From 40CM-4-68-19 sp036513415 (GTDB lineage Bacteria; Myxococcota; Myxococcia; Myxococcales; 40CM-4-68-19), in NCBI GenBank assembly GCA_036513415.1, contig DATBZA010000032.1, positions 14,184-78,183 of the forward strand: a stretch of DNA of 64,000 nucleotides. The letters run 5' to 3'. Shown here piece after piece: positions 45,127 through 53,995 of the stretch. The position numbers and the translations under genes were made by a program. Every line of letters begins with the position of its first letter. The stretch's first letter is position 1. A model generated the notes under the pieces. That model ran no database searches. It was not told where the DNA came from and was given only the letters and a program-made list of their open reading frames with translations.

Positions 45127-46590
45127 TTATGCCGGGACGGGCACGGTGGCGGCGGGATCGAGTTGCTGCTGCGGGAACTCGACCAAAGGTGGACCCTTCC
45201 AGCGCCGCAACTCCGCCGATCCGGAGGTCACCGCCACGTGCGGGAAGCCGTCGCTCGAGCGGCCGGGCGTCCAGGAGCCGAGATTGAAATAGAGGGTGCC
45301 GTTCCCGACGGGCTCGGCCATCGCACGGTGGCTGTGGCCCATCACGATGTACTTCACGTCGAAGATCTGCGCGACACGCCGCGCTGCCTCTTGCAACATG
45401 GGGTGCGCGTCGGTCCGGCGGCGCTTGCGCAAGAGCGCGTTCAGGGCGGCGAAGATGATCCCGACGCAGGTCAGCGCGCCGGCCTTCGCCCAGAACCCGT
45501 CCACCGCGTAGGTCAGGCTCCAGGCGGTGAGGAGGCTGGCGACCGCCAGCAGCATCCGGTCGAGGTAGAAGAGCTGCATCGAATCGAACAGGCTCTGCTC
45601 CGCCGGCTGGGACGCCGTCTCGGCGAGCTGCTGCGCCTGGTTGTCCGTGCCCTGGAATTTCGTGAGGAGCTGGCGCACGTGGGCGTTGCGGTCCACCTTG
45701 GGCGACAGGGCCTTGTCCGCCGCGCGCGCGAACGCCCGCGAAATCTTCAGGGACTGCCGGACCATCGGGTAGATGACGCGGAAGACCATCACGAAGTAGT
45801 CGGCGGCGACGCGCAGCGGGTTCCCCGCCTTGAGCACCCAGTCCAGGTACTCCTTCAAGCCCCAGGTATCCACGTCGTCAGCGAGGTCGACCTGTTCGGT
45901 GTAACGGTTCACGAAGTAACGCAACACCTTCGAGCTGAGCGGAAGCTCGATCTCGGTGTCGTCGTTGTGCGCGGAGAAGAAGTCGGTCTGGACCGAGTAG
46001 TGGTCGTGCGCATGCCCGTGCTCAGCATAGAAGAAGCCGGGCTCCAGGTAGAACCAGTCGTGAAATTCGACTAGCCTGTCGATTTTCCGACGGGGGGCGC
46101 CGCTGCGCTCGGCGAGAATCCGGCGGAATTCCTCCTGGACCGCGGGCCAGCGCCATTCAGAATCGTGATTCCCACGGATGATGTGAAGGGAATTTCCCCT
46201 GTGGACAAAAAGGGCGAGCGCGTCAAAGACCGTGGGGTGACGCTCGGCCGTGCGCCGCAGCTTCCAGACGCATTTCGGCTCGGTGGGAGCGAGGCCCAGC
46301 GCGCGCTCCTCCGTTGAAATCTCGAAAGGAACCGGCTCCTTCGGAACCAAGGTGACGGCGACGAAATCGACGATGTCCCCGTTCAGGATCAGGCGCCAGG
46401 GCTTGCCATCTTCGCGGTGGGTGGCGTGATAGCTGAGGAAGGAGGCCAGCGGCCCGTCGGTCGGCCGCGGCTTGTCGAGCTTGTTCCCGGCGCGGAGGTC
46501 GCAACCCAGGTGCAGGTCCGAGATGGCGAGCAGGTTGTGAGGCCGCTCCGAAAGCGACCTGACCCTCCGCCACATCCGCCCGAGTCCCAT
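45127..46590 (-). CDS. Membrane-anchored metallophosphoesterase
   Basis: 487 residues from ATG 46590. Calcineurin-type motifs: SDLHLG (24-29), NGDIVD (70-75), GNHD (140-143), HGHAHD (191-196) and GHSH (418-421). About 220 residues are inserted between the last two motifs, including a membrane hairpin (about 344-362 and 366-386). The catalytic core should be cytosolic or facing the membrane; the substrate is unknown (LpxH-like, cyclic nucleotide or other phosphoesters). The ATG follows GGGAGGGGG; a TTG at 46629 would add 13 residues. Elements B and C flank this gene and its neighbour. Confidence 0.85.
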   Translation of the reverse strand: MGLGRMWRRVRSLSERPHNLLAISDLHLGCDLRAGNKLDKPRPTDGPLASFLSYHATHREDGKPWRLILNGDIVDFVAVTLVPKEPVPFEISTEERALGLAPTEPKCVWKLRRTAERHPTVFDALALFVHRGNSLHIIRGNHDSEWRWPAVQEEFRRILAERSGAPRRKIDRLVEFHDWFYLEPGFFYAEHGHAHDHYSVQTDFFSAHNDDTEIELPLSSKVLRYFVNRYTEQVDLADDVDTWGLKEYLDWVLKAGNPLRVAADYFVMVFRVIYPMVRQSLKISRAFARAADKALSPKVDRNAHVRQLLTKFQGTDNQAQQLAETASQPAEQSLFDSMQLFYLDRMLLAVASLLTAWSLTYAVDGFWAKAGALTCVGIIFAALNALLRKRRRTDAHPMLQEAARRVAQIFDVKYIVMGHSHRAMAEPVGNGTLYFNLGSWTPGRSSDGFPHVAVTSGSAELRRWKGPPLVEFPQQQLDPAATVPVPA

Positions 46591-46668
46591 CGGTATACGC
46601 CCCCTCCCTTGCAGGGAACGTATGAGCAAGCCTCATGCCGTAACTGGGAAAGAGGGCGACGCTTCAGA

Positions 46669-46838
46669 TCAAACGCCGAGCACGCCGAGCACGCCGAGGT
46701 GGAAACGTCGTCTCGAGAAATCACTTTTGGGGTTGGGTCGGTGGTAGCCCCGACCCATCGGAGCAACTCCGAGGCCGCGGTTGGCGAGATGATCACAACC
46801 CCCCCAACCTCGGCGTGCTCGGCGTGCTCGGCGTTTGA
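46669..46838 (+). repeat. Palindromic intergenic element, copy C
   Basis: Perfect 32-nt inverted repeats at 46669-46700 and 46807-46838, identical in sequence to those of copy B and in the same orientation. The core shares GGAAACGTCGTCTC, CGGAGCAACTCCGAG and GGCGAGATGATCAC but differs from B in the loop parts. It lies between the 5' end of the metallophosphoesterase gene and the 3' end of the GNAT-like gene. The rest of this 277-nt gap shows no gene. Confidence 0.9.
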
Positions 46839-46867
46839 AAGGAAGGATCAGACTACTTTTCAGGGAG

Positions 46868-48013
46868 TCAGATTTGTTTCTCGTAGACGCGGTAGGTCTT
46901 GTACTTGCGGGCGCCCATGCGTTCGATGCCGCGGTTGATCATGACGTTGTCTTCGAGGGTCCAGGAGAGCTCGCCGCCCAGGTAGCCGCGGGCGGCGCCG
47001 CGGCGCGCGACCTCTACGTAGAGGACGGCGGCCAGGGTGCCGTAGCGGTGCGAGGCGCGGTATTCCTCCTTGACGCCGAGGAGGAGCAGGCGGGCGTGCT
47101 TGGGGCGGTTGAACTTCAGGCGCCAGAGCAGCCGGGCCAGGTTCAGAGGGCGGCGCATCAGCTCGCCGTCGAAGTCCTTCACCATCTCGTTTACGTCGGG
47201 TATGGCGAAGCACATCGCGGCGGGGTTGCCGTCCACCTCGGCGACCAGGGCGATCTCGGGGTCGACAAACATCTTGTATTCGGTGGCGATGATCGCCAGC
47301 TCGTCGGAAGTGAACGGCGTGAAGTTCCAGTTCTGTGACCAGGCGGAGTTGTACACGTCGCGGACGATGTCCACCTCCCGCCGGAACTGGGCGAGGTCCA
47401 TCGGGCGCACGCGCACGTTGGGGAGCTGCAGGGTGCGGTCGGCGATCCTCTTGGTGCGCTCGTCGATGTGTCCGGACGTGTACCACCAGGCGTAGAAGTC
47501 CTTTGCCTTGGCGAGGCCGGCGGACTCGATCAGTGGGCCGACGTAGGGGCGGTTGTGCGGCATGCCGATCCGGGGCGGCGTGTCGAAGCCGTCGATCAGC
47601 ACGCCCACCTCGCCCTTGGAGTCGAGGGTGAATGGACCGCGCAAGCGGGTGCGGCCCTTCGAGCGGGCCCAGGCCCCGGCGGCGTCGAAGAGGGCACTCG
47701 CGACGGCCGGGTCGTTCCGGCTGTCGAAGAAGCCGAAGAACCCGACTCCCTTTTCGTCTGGCCACTGCTTGTCGAAATCGGCGTCGGTCTGGGCCGAGAT
47801 CCTCCCCACCGGGTCACCGTCCTGGAAGGCGAGAAAGCACTTCACCTCGCCGTGCTTGAGGAAGGGGCTCTTTTTCGGATTCAGCGAGCGCCGGTAGTCG
47901 TCGAGGAGAGGAGGGATCCAGTTCGGGTCCGACTTCATGCCCAGCGTCCAAGGGATGTGCAGGAAGACCTCAAGATCGTTCTTCGTCTCGACGGGGCGGA
48001 TCTCGAGCGGCAT
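46868..48013 (-). CDS. GNAT-like conserved protein, unknown function
   Basis: 381 residues. The sequence starts MPLEIRPVETKNDLEVFLHI and contains LNPKKSPFLKHGEVKCFLAF, DPVGRISAQTD and a C-terminal GNAT-like part (LLLLGVKEEYRASHRYGTLA followed by LGGELSWTLEDNVMINRGIE). Similar proteins are widespread and mostly called N-acetyltransferases, without a proven substrate. ATG 48013 is chosen over an upstream in-frame start at 48034 by the conserved N-terminus. It is divergent from ileS with an 85-nt gap. Confidence 0.78.
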   Translation of the reverse strand: MPLEIRPVETKNDLEVFLHIPWTLGMKSDPNWIPPLLDDYRRSLNPKKSPFLKHGEVKCFLAFQDGDPVGRISAQTDADFDKQWPDEKGVGFFGFFDSRNDPAVASALFDAAGAWARSKGRTRLRGPFTLDSKGEVGVLIDGFDTPPRIGMPHNRPYVGPLIESAGLAKAKDFYAWWYTSGHIDERTKRIADRTLQLPNVRVRPMDLAQFRREVDIVRDVYNSAWSQNWNFTPFTSDELAIIATEYKMFVDPEIALVAEVDGNPAAMCFAIPDVNEMVKDFDGELMRRPLNLARLLWRLKFNRPKHARLLLLGVKEEYRASHRYGTLAAVLYVEVARRGAARGYLGGELSWTLEDNVMINRGIERMGARKYKTYRVYEKQI

Positions 48014-48098
48014 CGTGGGCGCGGAACCTAGCACAGCGAAGCATTGCGGCGACGCGGTCCGCGTGTTACGCGAAAGCCTTTTCTCGTCCGGGCCTTGG

Positions 48099-50957
48099 AT
48101 GGACTACAGAGACAGCGTTCACCTGCCGAAGACCGACTTTCCGATGCGCGCCGCGCTCAGCGAGCGCGAGCCGGCGCAGGTCAAGGCATGGGAAGACGAA
48201 AAGGTCTACGACAAGCTGCTGGAGAAGAACGCCAGCGCGCCGAAGTTCGTCTTCCACGACGGCCCGCCGTACGCCAACGGCCCCATCCACCAGGGCCACT
48301 TCCTCAACAAGATCCTCAAGGACCTGGTCTGCAAGTACCACCTCATGGCCGACCACCTGACCGACTTCGTGCCGGGTTGGGACTGCCACGGCCTCCCCAT
48401 CGAGCGGCAGGTGGACAAGCAACTCGGCCCGAAGAAGCGGGAGATGAGCGTCGGCGAGTTCCGCCGCGCCTGCCGCAAGTACGCAGAGGAGCAGATCGAC
48501 CTGCAGCGGAAGGATTTCAAGCGTCTGGGGATCTTCGCCCGCTGGGACCACCCCTACAAGACGATGGATTTCCGCTACGAGGCGGACATCGTACGCGAGC
48601 TGTCGAAGTTCGCCCGCCGCGGCGCGCTCTACCGCCGCAAGCGGCCGGTGCACTGGTGCTTCACCGACGTCACCGCGCTCGCCGAAGCAGAGGTCGAATA
48701 CGCGGACAAGACCAGCCCCTCCATCTACGTCCGCTTTCCGGTCACCTCGGGAGGGCCCGAAGGATGGGGCCTCGCCATCTGGACCACGACGCCCTGGACC
48801 ATCCCGGCGAACCTGGCCATTACCGCCAATCCGGACCTGGAGTACGTCGCGTACGATCTGCCACGCCACGGCGTCACGGTCGTTGCCAAGGACCTGCTCC
48901 ATGCCTTCTTGAAGGAGTGCGCGCCCGAGGAGCTAGCGCAGGCGTCCGACGCGCGCGGCGACGATCTGCTCTCCGCCGCGCGCGCCACCGGCGCCACCCT
49001 CAGGCACCCCGGACGGATCAAGAAGACGCTGCAGGGCAGCGAGCTCGAGGGCTGGAAGTACCGCCACCCGCTGGTCGCCCGGGAGAGCCCCGTGGTGATG
49101 GGCGCGCACGCGACCGCGGAGGCCGGCACAGGCCTCGTCCACACCGCGCCCGGCCACGGCGAGGACGACTTCAACATCGGCGTGCAGCTTGGGCTGCCGA
49201 TCTGGGCTCCGGTGGACGGCCTGGGGCGCTTCACCGGCGACGTCGGCATTCCCGGTCTCGCAGGCATGAAGGTCTTCGACGCCAACCCGAAGATCGTCGA
49301 GATGCTCTCCTCGGCGGGCGCCTTGCTCAACGCCGGCGGAAAACCGGGGCAGATCCGCCACAGCTATCCTCACTGCTGGCGCTGCAAGAACCCGGTCATC
49401 TTCCGCGCGACCGACCAGTGGTGGATCGGCCTGGATCTCGAGATCGATCTGCCCGGACGCGCCCGCACCACCATCCGCAAGGCCGCGCTGGCCGCCATCG
49501 ACGAGATCGCCGCGCACGGCGGCTTCATCCCTGCCTGGGGCAAGGAGCGCATCCGCAGCATGGTGGAGGGCCGGCCCGACTGGTGCGTCTCGCGCCAGCG
49601 GGTCTGGGGCGTGCCCATTCCGGTCTTCTATTGCGGCAAGGATCGCGAGCCGCTGGTCTCGCCGGAAGTGATGGAACACGTCGCGGGCATTTTCGACAAG
49701 GAAGGCGCCGACGCATGGTTCGACCGCTCCGTGCGTGACCTGCTGCCGTCGCCGGCTCCGCGCTGTGCGAAGTGTGGCGGCACCGAGTTCGAGAAGGAGA
49801 CCGACATCCTCGACGTCTGGTTCGACTCGGGGTCGTCGTTCGCTCCGGTCTTGGAGAGCGGCGTGTGGCCCACGCTGCGCTTTCCCGCCGACCTCTACCT
49901 GGAAGGGTCCGACCAGCACCGCGGCTGGTTCATGTCCTCCTTGATGATCGGCATCGGCACCCGGGGCCAGGCGCCTTACCGGAACGTGCTCACGCACGGC
50001 TTCCTGGTCGACGGCGAAGGCCGGAAGATGTCGAAGTCCCTGGGGAACGCCCCGGATCCGCAAGGCCTGTTGAAGAAATACGGTGCCGAGCTGATGCGCC
50101 TGTGGGTCGCCGGGTCGGACTACCGCGACGACATCGGCTTCTCCAACGCCATCGTCGAGACGCTCTCCGAGAGCTACCGGAAGATCCGCAACACGCTGCG
50201 CTACTGCCTCTCGCAGCTCCACGAATTCGATCCGCGGCGGGACACCACCACCGAGCTGCTCCCCATCGATCGCTGGGCGCTGTCCCGCTTCGAGCGGTAC
50301 CGGGCAGCCGCGATCGAGGCGTACGACAAGTACGAGTTCCACAAGGTGTACCGGGCCACCGTCGAGCTCTGCGCAGTGGATCTCTCCGCCTTCTATTTCG
50401 ACGTCTTGAAGGACCGGACCTACTGCTCGGGCAAGCGCTGGCCTGAGCGGCGCGCTGCCCAGACGGTGCTGTACCGGATCGTGCGCGACCTGAGCCGCCT
50501 GCTCGCTCCCGCCCTGTCGTTCACGGCGGAGGAGGCCTGGAAGTACGTCCCCCGGCACGAGACCGGTAGCGTGTTCCTCGCGGGGTTCCCGCCACCGGAC
50601 CCAGGCCTGGTGTCCGACTCGTTGGAGGAAGAATTCCGCGTGCTCCAGGGTCTACGGGAAGTGGTCAACCTGGCCCTCGAACAGAAGCGGGCCGCCAAGG
50701 AGCTCGGCAAGGCCACGGAGGCGGACGTGACCCTGACGGTCCCTCCCGGGATGGCAAGGGAGGTCGCCCAGCGTTACGAGAAGGAGCTGGCAGATCTCTT
50801 CCTCTGCGCGAGCGTTACGCTCCGTCCGGGGGAGACCGCTGCGGCCGAGGTGCGCAAGAGCCCGAACCGGCCGTGCGAGCGTTGCTGGCGGGCGCTCCCC
50901 GACGTGGGAGAGAAGGGTTTGTGTGCGCGTTGTCAGCGCGCCGTGAGCGAGGGTTGA
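48099..50957 (+). CDS. ileS: Isoleucyl-tRNA synthetase
   Basis: 952 residues. The HIGH motif is His64-Gln-Gly-His67 in NGPIHQGHFLN and KMSKS is at 643-647 (GRKMSKSLGN). The CP1 editing domain is present (GTGLVHTAPGHGEDDF), and a C-terminal zinc finger has CERCWR and CARCQ. It charges tRNA-Ile. The TGA overlaps the lspA ATG (TGATG); the ileS-lspA order is conserved in many proteobacteria. Confidence 0.97.
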   Translation: MDYRDSVHLPKTDFPMRAALSEREPAQVKAWEDEKVYDKLLEKNASAPKFVFHDGPPYANGPIHQGHFLNKILKDLVCKYHLMADHLTDFVPGWDCHGLPIERQVDKQLGPKKREMSVGEFRRACRKYAEEQIDLQRKDFKRLGIFARWDHPYKTMDFRYEADIVRELSKFARRGALYRRKRPVHWCFTDVTALAEAEVEYADKTSPSIYVRFPVTSGGPEGWGLAIWTTTPWTIPANLAITANPDLEYVAYDLPRHGVTVVAKDLLHAFLKECAPEELAQASDARGDDLLSAARATGATLRHPGRIKKTLQGSELEGWKYRHPLVARESPVVMGAHATAEAGTGLVHTAPGHGEDDFNIGVQLGLPIWAPVDGLGRFTGDVGIPGLAGMKVFDANPKIVEMLSSAGALLNAGGKPGQIRHSYPHCWRCKNPVIFRATDQWWIGLDLEIDLPGRARTTIRKAALAAIDEIAAHGGFIPAWGKERIRSMVEGRPDWCVSRQRVWGVPIPVFYCGKDREPLVSPEVMEHVAGIFDKEGADAWFDRSVRDLLPSPAPRCAKCGGTEFEKETDILDVWFDSGSSFAPVLESGVWPTLRFPADLYLEGSDQHRGWFMSSLMIGIGTRGQAPYRNVLTHGFLVDGEGRKMSKSLGNAPDPQGLLKKYGAELMRLWVAGSDYRDDIGFSNAIVETLSESYRKIRNTLRYCLSQLHEFDPRRDTTTELLPIDRWALSRFERYRAAAIEAYDKYEFHKVYRATVELCAVDLSAFYFDVLKDRTYCSGKRWPERRAAQTVLYRIVRDLSRLLAPALSFTAEEAWKYVPRHETGSVFLAGFPPPDPGLVSDSLEEEFRVLQGLREVVNLALEQKRAAKELGKATEADVTLTVPPGMAREVAQRYEKELADLFLCASVTLRPGETAAAEVRKSPNRPCERCWRALPDVGEKGLCARCQRAVSEG

Positions 50958-51589
50958 TGCAGAACGGCATTTCCAAGTGGAAGCTCCTCGCGCTGATCGC
51001 GGGCGTCTGGGTCGTCGCCGATCAGGTGACGAAGTACCTCGCGGTCGAGCATCTCACGGCGGCGTTCAGGGTGGCGCGGGCCCGCGCCTTCCCAGACAAG
51101 CTCCGCGCCTTCGTCGAGCAGAAGGACCTGCTGGAGCGCGGGCTGGCGGACCCTGTGCCGGTCACCATCGCACCTTTCTGGCAGCACCGATACACGCAGA
51201 ACCGCGGCGCCGCCTGGGGCGTCTTGTCGGGCGCGGGAGAACAGTTCCGGGTGCCGTTCTTCTACCTGGTCAGCATCGCGGCCGTGATCTTCATCTTCTC
51301 CTACTACCGGAAGCTGCGGACCGATCAGCGCTACCTCCAGGTCGCGCTCGCGCTGGTGCTCGGCGGCGCCATCGGGAACGCCCTGGATCGGGTGCTGCGC
51401 GGTTACGTGATCGACTTCATCGACTGGCACTGGTTCGATCCGAACTGGCTGCGGCCGGCGCTCCACTGGCCCACCTTCAACGTGGCGGACAGCGGAATCA
51501 GCGTGGGACTCGTGATGCTCTTCCTGGACATGCTGTTCGCGAAAAAGGCCGCCAAGGAACCCGCCGCGGCCGCCCCGAGGAAAGCCTGA
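50957..51589 (+). CDS. lspA: Lipoprotein signal peptidase (signal peptidase II)
   Basis: 210 residues with four membrane segments. Signature blocks are YTQNRGAAWGVL, GGAIGNALDRVLRGYVIDFI and FNVADSGISVG, with the catalytic Asp pair in ALDR and VADS. It cleaves diacylated prolipoproteins before the lipobox Cys. It contains a longer periplasmic segment (about 38-75) than E. coli Lsp. It overlaps ileS and lgt by one base each. Confidence 0.94.
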   Translation: MQNGISKWKLLALIAGVWVVADQVTKYLAVEHLTAAFRVARARAFPDKLRAFVEQKDLLERGLADPVPVTIAPFWQHRYTQNRGAAWGVLSGAGEQFRVPFFYLVSIAAVIFIFSYYRKLRTDQRYLQVALALVLGGAIGNALDRVLRGYVIDFIDWHWFDPNWLRPALHWPTFNVADSGISVGLVMLFLDMLFAKKAAKEPAAAAPRKA

Positions 51590-52653
51590 TGCTGCCGGTC
51601 CTCTTCACCCTGACGATTCCGCCCTCCCTGGGCATCGTGGTCTGGCTGGCGCTGTCCGTCGCGTCCGGCGCCTGGCAGGTCCGCACCGCGCGCGCCGCCG
51701 GCGAGAAAGGTCTGTGGAAGACCTTCGCTACCTGGACCGCGGGCACGGCAGTCGTTCTGTTCGCCGCGGTGAAGCTGCTCGGCGGACAGAACATCCTCCA
51801 CCTCGAGCGGCCGCTCGCGATCCCGGTGCACACCTACGGGATCCTGGTCGCGGCGGGGTTCCTGGTGGCCATGTCGCTGGCCGCGCGCGCGGCCGAGCGC
51901 AGTGGCCTGAACCGCGAGAAGGTGCTGGACCTGTCGTTCGGGATCTTGATCGCCGCGATGGTGGGCTCGCGGATCCTCTTCATCATCGTGAACTGGGACG
52001 AATACGCGCACGACCTCCCGGGCATCTTCCAGTTCTGGAAGGGTGGCCTGGTCTTCTACGGCGGGTTCATCGGCGCGGTGCTGTTCTCCCTCTGGTACAT
52101 GCGCCGCAACGAGATGCCGTTCCTCCAGTACGCCGACGCCATGGGGCCCACCGTCGCCATCGGGCAGGCCCTGGGTCGCCTCGGCTGCTTCGCAGCCGGA
52201 TGCTGCTGGGGCGGCGCCTGCGACGTGCACTACCCGTTGGCGGCACGTTTCCCGCCCGAGTCGCTCGCGTATCAATCGCAGGTGGCGGCGCGCGTGATCG
52301 AGGCTGGCGCCCCGAGCACCATCTCCATCCATCCGACGCAGCTGTACGAAGCGCTCGGGTGCGCGCTCATCTTCCTCTTCCTCACGTACTGGCGGCCCCG
52401 CAAGCGCTTCCACGGCGAGCTCCTGGCACTGTACCTCATGATGTACGCGCCGCTCCGCGCGCTGGTCGAGACGTTCCGCGGAGATGAGGAACGCGGCCGG
52501 GTGTTCAATTTCCTCGGCGGGTGGGCGCGGCACGCATGGTGGAACCTCTCTACCAGTGAGCTGATCAGCATCGGCATCTTCGCCGCGGGCCTGGCCATCT
52601 ACCTGACGCAGAGCCGCCGCGCGGCGGGAGCTTCAGTCCCCGCGGCGGCGTGA
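51589..52653 (+). CDS. lgt: Prolipoprotein diacylglyceryl transferase
   Basis: 354 residues, seven or eight membrane segments. The Lgt core is recognisable by HTYGILVAAGFLVA, GGLVFYGGFIGA, GQALGRLGCFAAGCCWG and HPTQLYEALGCA. An N-terminal extra segment (about 1-75) with two hydrophobic stretches is not found in short Lgt proteins. It transfers diacylglycerol to lipobox Cys, the step before LspA. ATG 51589 overlaps the lspA stop. Confidence 0.93.
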   Translation: MLPVLFTLTIPPSLGIVVWLALSVASGAWQVRTARAAGEKGLWKTFATWTAGTAVVLFAAVKLLGGQNILHLERPLAIPVHTYGILVAAGFLVAMSLAARAAERSGLNREKVLDLSFGILIAAMVGSRILFIIVNWDEYAHDLPGIFQFWKGGLVFYGGFIGAVLFSLWYMRRNEMPFLQYADAMGPTVAIGQALGRLGCFAAGCCWGGACDVHYPLAARFPPESLAYQSQVAARVIEAGAPSTISIHPTQLYEALGCALIFLFLTYWRPRKRFHGELLALYLMMYAPLRALVETFRGDEERGRVFNFLGGWARHAWWNLSTSELISIGIFAAGLAIYLTQSRRAAGASVPAAA

Positions 52654-52667
52654 GGTAGACTTTCGAC

Positions 52668-53267
52668 GTGGCGTCGCCGATCGGGACCCAGCAGCTGCCT
52701 CAGGAGAAGTACGCCGAGGAGCTCACCGAGCTCGACGAGGCCATCGTCAACCTCCAGGTCCTCTACGAGAAGTATTTCCTCGGCATCGATCGCCGGCCGC
52801 CCGAGCAGGAGCGCAAGCGCGTCTCGCAGAAGACGCGCGAGATGCGCACCACCAACATCCGGAACACTGCGCTGAAGTTCAAGATCAACACGCTCTTCGC
52901 CAAGCTGCTCTCCTTCGAGCGCATGTGGGACCGCACCCTGCGCGAGATCGAGGACGGCACGTACAAGCGCGACGTCTTCAAAGCCAAGCTGCGCGACAAG
53001 GATCGCGACGAGGGGGGGCCGGCCAGGCCCGCGTCGGCGCCGGCGCCGACGATCTCCGACGCGAACCTCCGCCGCCTCTACGACACCTATCTGGTCGCGA
53101 AGAAGCGCTGCGGCGAGTCGACGGCCGGCATCTCCTTCGACTCCATCGCCTCCCGGATCCGTGCCCAGGTCCCGGAGCTGATGCAGAAGCACAAGGCGAA
53201 GAACATCGAGTTCAAGGTCGTGATCAAGGGCGGCAAGGCCATCCTCAAGGCCGTCCCGCACACCTGA
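52668..53267 (+). CDS. Conserved myxobacterial-type protein (MXAN_5187-like C-terminal domain), unknown function
   Basis: 199 residues with no signal. An N-terminal helical/coiled-coil half (LPQEKYAEELTELDEAIVNL and on to about 110, ending in many basic residues) and an Ala/Pro linker are followed by a C-terminal domain with LRRLYDTYLVAKKRCGESTA and IEFKVVIKGGKAILKAVPH. I associate the latter with an uncharacterised domain named after MXAN_5187, from memory. GTG start at 52668, 14 nt after lgt, so probably in the same operon. Confidence 0.75.
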   Translation: MASPIGTQQLPQEKYAEELTELDEAIVNLQVLYEKYFLGIDRRPPEQERKRVSQKTREMRTTNIRNTALKFKINTLFAKLLSFERMWDRTLREIEDGTYKRDVFKAKLRDKDRDEGGPARPASAPAPTISDANLRRLYDTYLVAKKRCGESTAGISFDSIASRIRAQVPELMQKHKAKNIEFKVVIKGGKAILKAVPHT

Positions 53268-53270
53268 CGC

Positions 53271-53290
53271 CCGCGGCCTTCAGGCCGCGG
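53271..53290 (+). terminator. Strong hairpin after the ileS-lspA-lgt operon
   Basis: Perfect 8-bp stem CCGCGGCC with loop TTCA and GGCCGCGG, 3 nt after the stop at 53267. There is no T-run, so it may be a transcript-end stabiliser or a Rho-type end rather than a classical terminator. Confidence 0.5.
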
Positions 53291-53475
53291 ACCCGCGAGA
53301 TCCAGCAAGACTCCTATGCATCGTAGCGGTCTCGCCAGTCAGGCAAGTAGCCTGCCCGCATACGTGAGTCGCAGCTTCAAATTGAACAGTTCTCAACGCG
53401 CCCCTGCGCGCCCGGAGTTGCCGAGAGCCCGGGCGGTACCCACCCTTGCTCCGGGCGGGACAGGGGGGCGGTGTG

Positions 53476-53841
53476 ATGCGGCGAACGGGTCTGCTTCTGG
53501 TGCTGGCGGCGGCAGCGTGCGTGAGGACGACGCCCGCGCCGCGACAGTCGGAAGCGATGGAGCGCTCGGCGCGGATCCTGAAGCAGCTCGACGCGCTGGA
53601 GGCCGACCTGCATTCGGGCCACGCCGAAGTCGCGACGTACTCCGAGCTGGTCCGCCGGCACTCGCGCACCGAACAGATCGCCTGCAAGGTGACCGACGAG
53701 CACGTGGCGGAGTTCTCCCGCCTGCAGGCGGTGCAAGAGGCGCGAATGGCTCGCCAACGCCAGGAACCCGTGAAGAAGAAGCGCAAGGTCGTGGCGCTAG
53801 TCCACACCAGGCCTGCTCGCCGCGCCGTGGCCTCGAATTAG
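53476..53841 (+). CDS. Small lipoprotein with coiled-coil segment
   Basis: 121 residues. MRRTGLLLVLAAAAC gives a lipobox-like end at Cys15. The mature part has a helical, charged region (about 35-75, SARILKQLDALEADLHSGHA) and a basic tail (VKKKRKVV). ATG 53476 lies behind CAGGGGGGCGG; a GTG one codon upstream is possible. No family is recognised. It lies before the OmpA-type lipoprotein and may share its envelope role. Confidence 0.65.
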   Translation: MRRTGLLLVLAAAACVRTTPAPRQSEAMERSARILKQLDALEADLHSGHAEVATYSELVRRHSRTEQIACKVTDEHVAEFSRLQAVQEARMARQRQEPVKKKRKVVALVHTRPARRAVASN

Positions 53842-53883
53842 GCGCGGGGGTCTCTGACCCCGGGCGCCGCGGGTAGTCGTCAC

Positions 53884-53897
53884 GCCTACATGTAGGC
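53884..53897. promoter_or_regulatory. 14-bp perfect palindrome upstream of OmpA-type lipoprotein
   Basis: GCCTACATGTAGGC is perfectly symmetric and lies about 100 nt before the ATG at 53996, in the 154-nt gap that must hold that gene's promoter. It is an operator candidate for a dimeric regulator; unproven. Confidence 0.4.
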
Positions 53898-53961
53898 CGC
53901 CTCGGCCGCCGTGCCGGAATTCGGCCGGGCATCCCCGTGGTTTGAAGGCTGGTGAAAGACA

Positions 53962-53979
53962 GCCGTCCAATTGGACGGC
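53962..53979. promoter_or_regulatory. 18-bp perfect palindrome just before the OmpA-type lipoprotein
   Basis: GCCGTCCAATTGGACGGC is perfectly symmetric over 18 bp and ends about 16 nt before the ATG at 53996, just upstream of the AAGGAG ribosome site. In DNA it could be an operator; in RNA it would form a hairpin beside the Shine-Dalgarno and could control translation. Confidence 0.5.
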
Positions 53980-53995
53980 AGGACAAGGAGACGTC

